Source of the DNA: an uncultured Dorea sp.
GTDB lineage: Bacteria > Bacillota > Clostridia > Lachnospirales > Lachnospiraceae
Direction: 5' to 3'
DNA: 27,479 nt
NCBI GenBank assembly: GCA_910587575.1
Contig: CAJULU010000003.1
Location: 583 to 28,061, forward strand
A model generated the notes under the pieces. It saw only the letters and a list, made by a program, of their open reading frames with translations. It was not told the origin of the DNA and searched no databases. Both the position numbers and the translations under genes were made by a program. Positions 23,147 to 27,479 of the stretch are shown here, in pieces. The stretch's first letter is position 1, and each line of letters opens with the position of its first letter.

Positions 23147-24502
23147 ATGAAGAAGCAAAGAATGATATGGAGCGTAACTGCAATGATAATGATTCCGGTC
23201 TTTCTCATCATGCTGGCAATAGACAGGCCGGGAGAAGAGCGTGGATACGAGGAACGGAAAGGCGCCGGCAGCGAACCGGACGGAGGATTGAGCGGCAGCC
23301 AGGACACAGCAGTTGAGGAAGGCAGTGTAAGCGGTGAGGGAGATTCACAGGATTATTCATTGAAAATAGTGGAGATGGACCAGCAGGAAAGGGATGGGGT
23401 ACTTAAGAAATTGTTTTCCTATATGGAGAGCTGCCGGGCGGTTTACGAAAGAGCAGTGAATTCCGGTGGTGCGGATCGGGAAAGTCAGAGGACAGACACT
23501 GCCAGAGCGGCAGACTCTGCAGGGATGGCAGATTCCGCTGGGACGGATCTGGAAGAGAATACGCTGCATGAGATGATTGAAACCGGTGGGGCAGAGGGTC
23601 TTTCCGTTACCTGCGGAAACCGGGACTATAATCTGACGAACTTTGAGAAAGCAGACGCTGCCTTGAAAAAAGCCCAGGAAGGGAAAGACGCTGAAATGGA
23701 ATTCTATCAGGTGAATTCTGTCGGTATCTTCCGGTATTATCGTCTTGAATTTGAGGAAAACGAATTATATGTGACGACTGCCGGCGCCATGTGGGATGAA
23801 AACATGGAAACGGGAGTCCAGCAGTTAGAGAAAATCCAGGCATATCAGTGGGAGTACACGAAGAAAGGCTGGCTGATCTGGGAAAAGGCTCTGTCCAGAA
23901 ACCAGGAGATGGATATGCACATCTTCTGCCGTGTTCTGCCGTTGGATGAACAATGCAGGGAACTTACAAAGCAGTATATTGAACCCGTCAGTTATTTCAG
24001 CAATAATCTGTTTCTGGAGGACTGGGATACAACATGCATGGAGAAGATTGAATTCAACGATCTGTTTGATTTCCTTTATCCTATGGCATATGGGACTCCC
24101 CTGAAGGAGGAGGCATATACGGACGGAATTCCCAAGGAGGAATTCGAATCTGTGATCGGACGGTATTTTGACCTTACAGAAGAACAGATCATGCGCCTGG
24201 CCAGGTATGACGGCAGTACAGGACGGTATCCCTGGATTGCGGTAGGGTTCTGGAACCGTGTGCAGCAGTTACAGCCGTCTTTTCCCGAGGTTGTCCGATG
24301 TGAGGAGAATGAGGATGGGACGATAACGGCATATGTGGAGGCGGTTTCAACGGAAGAGGGGACGGACTGTTATTATGCTCATGCGGTAACCCTTCGCAGG
24401 AAGGAAGACGGGACTTTTGTCTATGTGGGCAACCGGGTTGACAGGGAACGGTCTTATTGTATTCCGGCGTACAGGGCCAGAAGAGAATTTGAAAGAACGT
24501 AA
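23147..24502 (+). CDS. Membrane-anchored extracytoplasmic protein of unknown function
   Basis: I do not recognise this 451-residue protein with certainty; it may belong to a Lachnospiraceae DUF family. A short basic start and one hydrophobic helix (about 6-25) should anchor it, with the rest outside the cell. Next comes a low-complexity acidic and Gly/Ser-rich stretch (about 28-68), a second linker around 110-140 with the short repeat ADSAGMADSAG, and then a folded region with many aromatic residues (about 150-451). The C-terminal third contains YPWIAVGFWNRVQQLQPSFP and DCYYAHAVTLRRKEDGTFVYVGN, which look like beta-rich domains. No catalytic motif is evident. GCAGGAGAG precedes the ATG. It is followed after 27 bases by the tag gene, likely on the same transcript. 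Confidence 0.75.
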   Translation: MKKQRMIWSVTAMIMIPVFLIMLAIDRPGEERGYEERKGAGSEPDGGLSGSQDTAVEEGSVSGEGDSQDYSLKIVEMDQQERDGVLKKLFSYMESCRAVYERAVNSGGADRESQRTDTARAADSAGMADSAGTDLEENTLHEMIETGGAEGLSVTCGNRDYNLTNFEKADAALKKAQEGKDAEMEFYQVNSVGIFRYYRLEFEENELYVTTAGAMWDENMETGVQQLEKIQAYQWEYTKKGWLIWEKALSRNQEMDMHIFCRVLPLDEQCRELTKQYIEPVSYFSNNLFLEDWDTTCMEKIEFNDLFDFLYPMAYGTPLKEEAYTDGIPKEEFESVIGRYFDLTEEQIMRLARYDGSTGRYPWIAVGFWNRVQQLQPSFPEVVRCEENEDGTITAYVEAVSTEEGTDCYYAHAVTLRRKEDGTFVYVGNRVDRERSYCIPAYRARREFERT

Positions 24503-24529
24503 AGATTTTTAAAGGAAGGGAATTCAGGT

Positions 24530-25102
24530 ATGGAATGGGAAGATGGAAAAATAAGATGCCAGTGGGCGAATCCGAAGAATGAGCGGTATCTCAGATATCA
24601 CGATGAGGAGTGGGGCGTTCCCGTATATGATGACCATAAATTATTTGAAATGCTGGTGCTGGAGTCCTTTCAGGCAGGGTTATCCTGGGAATGCGTACTG
24701 AATAAGCAGGAGAGCTTCCGGCTGGCGTTCGACAATTTTGACCTGGAAAAGGTCTGCGGTTACGATGAGGAACGTATGGAACGGCTGCGGGAGAATCCGG
24801 ACATTATCCGTAATAAGCGGAAGATTCAGAGTGCGGTGATAAATGCAGGAGTATTCCGCAGCATTCAGAAGGAGTTCGGAAGTTTTTCGGAATATATCTG
24901 GGGATTTACGGATGGAAAGGTGGTCTATGAAAAAGGAAAGTCCAGTTCGGAACTGTCGGATGCCGTGTCAGAAGATCTGAAAAAAAGAGGGATGAAATTC
25001 GTAGGGACTACGATTATCTATGCTTATCTGCAGGCGATAGGGGTGATTTATTCCCATGAGGAAGGGTGTTTCCTTGAACATACAGAGGACTGGGAGATAT
25101 GA
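24530..25102 (+). CDS. tag: DNA-3-methyladenine glycosylase I
   Basis: This 190-residue base-excision repair enzyme removes 3-methyladenine from alkylated DNA. Compared with E. coli Tag, the zinc ligands are conserved (Cys10, His24, His176, Cys180), as is the active-site Glu (Glu45 in LVLESFQAGLSW). The YHDEEWGVPV, RNKRKIQS and MKFVGTTIIYAYLQAIGV motifs are typical, and the length is right for the family. AAGGAAGGG lies upstream of the ATG at 24530. It follows the unknown membrane protein by 27 bases and ends before a compact GC-rich terminator, so the two are probably co-transcribed although their functions appear unrelated. Confidence 0.96.
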   Translation: MEWEDGKIRCQWANPKNERYLRYHDEEWGVPVYDDHKLFEMLVLESFQAGLSWECVLNKQESFRLAFDNFDLEKVCGYDEERMERLRENPDIIRNKRKIQSAVINAGVFRSIQKEFGSFSEYIWGFTDGKVVYEKGKSSSELSDAVSEDLKKRGMKFVGTTIIYAYLQAIGVIYSHEEGCFLEHTEDWEI

Positions 25103-25158
25103 GAAGGGGCAGCAGCCTGGGCATTATGTATGACAGGGCGGAGGAATTTGAGTCTGGC

Positions 25159-25184
25159 CGGCGGGGAGGTTCCCCGCCGTTTTT
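25159..25184 (+). terminator. Rho-independent terminator after tag
   Basis: A 9-bp perfect GC-rich stem (CGGCGGGGA at 25159-25167 with TCCCCGCCG at 25171-25179) has a 3-base loop and is followed by TTTTT at 25180-25184. Confidence 0.92.
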
Positions 25185-25241
25185 ACTGGCAGAAAGAATA
25201 AAAAACTGTCGATATTTTTCCGGATTGCAGCAAATTTCCGA

Positions 25242-25271
25242 CTTGTAATATTGTAAGAATCTTGGTACAAT
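25242..25271 (+). promoter_or_regulatory. Probable promoter for the ABC exporter gene
   Basis: TTGTAA (25242-25247), an 18-base spacer and TACAAT (25266-25271) lie 37 bases before the ATG at 25309 and after the tag terminator. Confidence 0.6.
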
Positions 25272-25308
25272 AAAAAAATACGTGAAGGGGAAGAGAGATT
25301 TCATTGCA

Positions 25309-27048
25309 ATGAAGGAGAAGTTAAAGAAACTATTTGCCTATTACGGCCCATATCAGAAATTGTTCTACAGCGATATGTTTTTTGCAATCCTTGGTGCGGC
25401 GGTAACACTGATCATTCCGCTGGTTGTAAGATATATTACCAATGAGGTGGTATATTTTGAGGCGGCAGAGGCAGAAAAGTCCATCCTGCTGCTTGGCGCA
25501 TCGCTGGTTGCACTGGTGCTTCTGGAGATTTTCTGTAATTTTTATATCGCCTATTTCGGGCATATCATGGGTGCGAAGATGGAGGCCGATATGCGCAGGG
25601 ATATCTTCGGACATTACCAGAAGCTGACCTTTGCTTTCTACGACAACCAGAAGGTGGGCCATCTCCTGTCGAGGATTACCAGCGACCTGTTTGATATCAG
25701 TGAACTTCTGCATCACGGGCCGGAGGATCTGGTGATATCGGTCATTAAGATCATAGGGTCATTTGGGATCCTTCTGATGGTAAATGTCAGGCTGGCCCTG
25801 GTGGCATTTGCGTTTATTCCGGTCATGGCAGTATTCGCATTCTATTTTAACCGGAAGATGGGAAAGGCTTTCAAGAGGAACCGTGAGAAGATTGCGGAGA
25901 TCAACAGCCAGATTGAAGACAGTCTGTCCGGAATCCGGGTGGTGAAGTCATTTGCCAATGAAAAGGAAGAAATGAAGAAGTTCAAGAGGGGGAATGACAA
26001 CTTCGTGGCAGCGAAGAAGATCAGCTATAAGTACATGGGGATCTACAATTCCGGCCTTGGAGCCATGAGTACGCTGATTACGGTTGTGGTGCTGGTCACG
26101 GGGGTGAATATGATGCTGTCGGGAACCGTTGGTCTGGCGGATCTGATCACCTTCCTCCTGTATATCAATAATTTCACGGATCCGGTCAAGAAGCTGGTGA
26201 CGTTTACGGAGCAGTTTCAGAACGGATACTCGGGATTCGAGAGATTTCTTGAGATTCTGTCCATTGCGCCTGATATCAAGGATAAGCCGGATGCGGTTTC
26301 CGTAGGTCAGCTGAAAGGAGAAATCGAGTTTCAGGACGTATCCTTCCGGTATGACGACCAGAACGAGGGAGTGCTGAATCACATTCACCTTAAGGTGGAG
26401 GCAGGGGATTACATGGCGCTGGTGGGTCCTTCCGGTGTGGGGAAGACGACCCTGTGCAGTCTGATTCCAAGATTTTACGATGTATCTTCCGGGGCAATCC
26501 GGATTGACGGTATTGATATCCGTGATATGAAGCTGAACGATCTGCGGAACAATGTGGGAATCGTCCAGCAGGATGTATATCTGTTTGCCGGGACAATCCT
26601 CGACAATATCCGTTACGGAAGAATGGACGCAACGGACGAAGAGGTGGTGAGGGCAGCGAAGAATGCCAATGCCCATGAATTTATCATGAGTTTTCCCCAG
26701 GGGTATCACACAGATATCGGACAGCGGGGAGTGAAACTGTCCGGCGGGCAGAAGCAGCGGCTGTCCATTGCGCGGGTGTTCCTTAAGAATCCGCCCATAC
26801 TGATTTTTGACGAAGCGACGTCGGCGCTGGATAATGAGAGTGAGCAGGTGGTACAGAAGTCCCTGGAAGGACTTGCGAAAGAGCGGACGACTTTTGTGAT
26901 CGCCCACAGGCTGACCACGATCCAGAATGCACAGAAGATCCTGGTGCTGACAGAAGACGGAATCGCAGAAGAGGGGACGCACGAGGAACTGCTTCAGAAG
27001 AAAGGAATTTATGAGGCGCTGTATCACCGTAATTTTGAAAACATATAA
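25309..27048 (+). CDS. MsbA/LmrA-type ABC exporter (fused membrane and ATPase domains)
   Basis: This 579-residue half-transporter should act as a homodimer, or with a partner, in the cytoplasmic membrane. An N-terminal type 1 exporter domain of six helices (about 15-305) is followed by an ATPase domain with Walker A GPSGVGKT (373-380), Q-loop VQQDVYLF, signature LSGGQ (477-481), Walker B ILIFDEA (497-503) and switch His533. Substrates of this family range from lipids to drugs and peptides and cannot be predicted. I use the ATG at 25309, because AAGAGAG lies at a suitable distance; a GTG at 25282 would add nine residues. It has one gene only, so a homodimer is more likely than a paired heterodimer. 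The next gene starts 29 bases later. Confidence 0.94.
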   Translation: MKEKLKKLFAYYGPYQKLFYSDMFFAILGAAVTLIIPLVVRYITNEVVYFEAAEAEKSILLLGASLVALVLLEIFCNFYIAYFGHIMGAKMEADMRRDIFGHYQKLTFAFYDNQKVGHLLSRITSDLFDISELLHHGPEDLVISVIKIIGSFGILLMVNVRLALVAFAFIPVMAVFAFYFNRKMGKAFKRNREKIAEINSQIEDSLSGIRVVKSFANEKEEMKKFKRGNDNFVAAKKISYKYMGIYNSGLGAMSTLITVVVLVTGVNMMLSGTVGLADLITFLLYINNFTDPVKKLVTFTEQFQNGYSGFERFLEILSIAPDIKDKPDAVSVGQLKGEIEFQDVSFRYDDQNEGVLNHIHLKVEAGDYMALVGPSGVGKTTLCSLIPRFYDVSSGAIRIDGIDIRDMKLNDLRNNVGIVQQDVYLFAGTILDNIRYGRMDATDEEVVRAAKNANAHEFIMSFPQGYHTDIGQRGVKLSGGQKQRLSIARVFLKNPPILIFDEATSALDNESEQVVQKSLEGLAKERTTFVIAHRLTTIQNAQKILVLTEDGIAEEGTHEELLQKKGIYEALYHRNFENI

Positions 27049-27077
27049 TTTTCATAAGCAGATAAAGGAAAGCAATC

Positions 27078-27479
27078 ATGAAATCAGAATTAAGAAAATG
27101 GGTCCGGTCGGGAGCTGCCGGTATGTGTGCCGTGGCTCTTTTCTGTCCGGCAGCAACTGTTAAGGCAACGGATCTGGACAGTATGGAGAGTCAGTCTTCG
27201 GAATTAAAAAATGAACTGGACAGTATCAACGGAGAGATCCTGAAGATCGGCGGTCAGATCGCAGAGATTGAAGTGAATATTGACGAGGTCGGTGCAAAGA
27301 TCGAAAAAAATCAGGAGCAGCTTGCCATCGCACGGAAGAGTGAAGAACAGCAGTACGAAGAGATGAAGCTGCGTATCCAGTATATTTATGAAAATGAAGG
27401 AGAGTCCTGGCTGGGAATGATTTTCACGGCACAGAGCCTGGCGGATTTGGGGGCCCATGTGGGCGCCATGACTCCCGAG
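27078..27479 (+). CDS. Secreted coiled-coil protein, PcsB/CwlO-like N-terminus (5' part)
   Basis: An open frame of 134 codons runs off the window end. A basic start and hydrophobic segment end near TVKA-T (about 1-30), consistent with a signal peptide. The following stretch (about 33-100) is a heptad-rich coiled coil, then EEMKLRIQYIYENEGESWLG and FTAQSLADL, the pattern of the N-terminal domain of PcsB and related secreted peptidoglycan hydrolases. Those proteins usually end in a CHAP, NlpC/P60 or M23 domain, which would lie outside the window. AAGGAAAG lies upstream of the ATG at 27078. It may be co-transcribed with the exporter gene; FtsEX-type regulation is known for this family but no ftsEX is seen. 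Confidence 0.8.
   Translation, partial: MKSELRKWVRSGAAGMCAVALFCPAATVKATDLDSMESQSSELKNELDSINGEILKIGGQIAEIEVNIDEVGAKIEKNQEQLAIARKSEEQQYEEMKLRIQYIYENEGESWLGMIFTAQSLADLGAHVGAMTPE

Noticed and set aside
25948..27027. Long minus-strand open frame (359 codons) opposite the ABC exporter
   Set aside because: It lies fully inside the well-supported exporter gene, its translation has no recognisable motif, and no minus-strand ribosome binding site or promoter supports it. Similar antisense frames inside other genes (for example 14369-15298, 8465-9241) were rejected for the same reason.
27440..27479. Possible frameshift at the end of the PcsB-like fragment
   Set aside because: The sequence drifts from what I expect of the family, but the frame stays open and the hydrophobic spacing fits; too little is in view to call an error.

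Overview
The window looks like the chromosome of an anaerobic Firmicute of the Lachnospiraceae type. The reasons are an HndD-like [FeFe] hydrogenase, a second PAS-containing [FeFe] hydrogenase homologue of the putative sensory class, clostridial gene content, strong AGGAGG ribosome binding sites and sigma-A-like promoters with AT-rich intergenic regions. Placement below family level is not possible from this sequence alone. All genes but one are on the + strand. I see no rRNA, tRNA, insertion sequence, CRISPR array or prophage. No gene-free stretch exceeds about 210 bases, and the gaps are listed below as promoters, terminators or hairpins.

Region 1 (1-8324) is a hydrogen/redox and signalling block. 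It opens with the 3' end of a catalytic [FeFe] hydrogenase and its terminator. A separately promoted pair follows: a hydrogenase-like protein with ferredoxin clusters, a modified H-cluster domain, a further FeS domain and a PAS domain, then a SpoIIE/PP2C phosphatase with an unexplained C-terminal region. Next is a FIST-domain sensor and a soluble, membrane-free chemoreceptor, apparently read into a LytTR response regulator gene. After a terminator comes an AgrC-like histidine kinase with its own possible promoter. My reading is a hydrogenase-derived sensor feeding a phosphatase, beside a second ligand-sensing and two-component module. The physical linkage is seen; the functional linkage is inferred.

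Region 2 (8369-14101) holds tyrA and aroA (aromatic amino acid synthesis, overlapping start and stop). Only 28 bases later comes a zinc-ribbon / TPM / SPFH membrane-protein trio that resembles Bacillus subtilis ydjG-ydjH-ydjI, without pspA.

Region 3 (14127-20607) is a complete oligopeptide ABC importer, oppB-oppC-oppD-oppF-oppA, followed by a cyclophilin-type peptidyl-prolyl isomerase and a strong terminator. A stable hairpin with a GAAA loop lies in the leader just before the oppB ribosome binding site.

Region 4 (20682-25184) is a mixed segment: a cytidylate-kinase-like protein, a sugar O-acetyltransferase, the only minus-strand gene (DUF2971), a divergently transcribed membrane-anchored protein of unknown function, and 3-methyladenine DNA glycosylase I with a terminator.

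Region 5 (25242-27479) has an MsbA/LmrA-type half-size ABC exporter and the 5' part of a secreted coiled-coil protein resembling PcsB/CwlO-type cell-wall hydrolases, which runs off the window.
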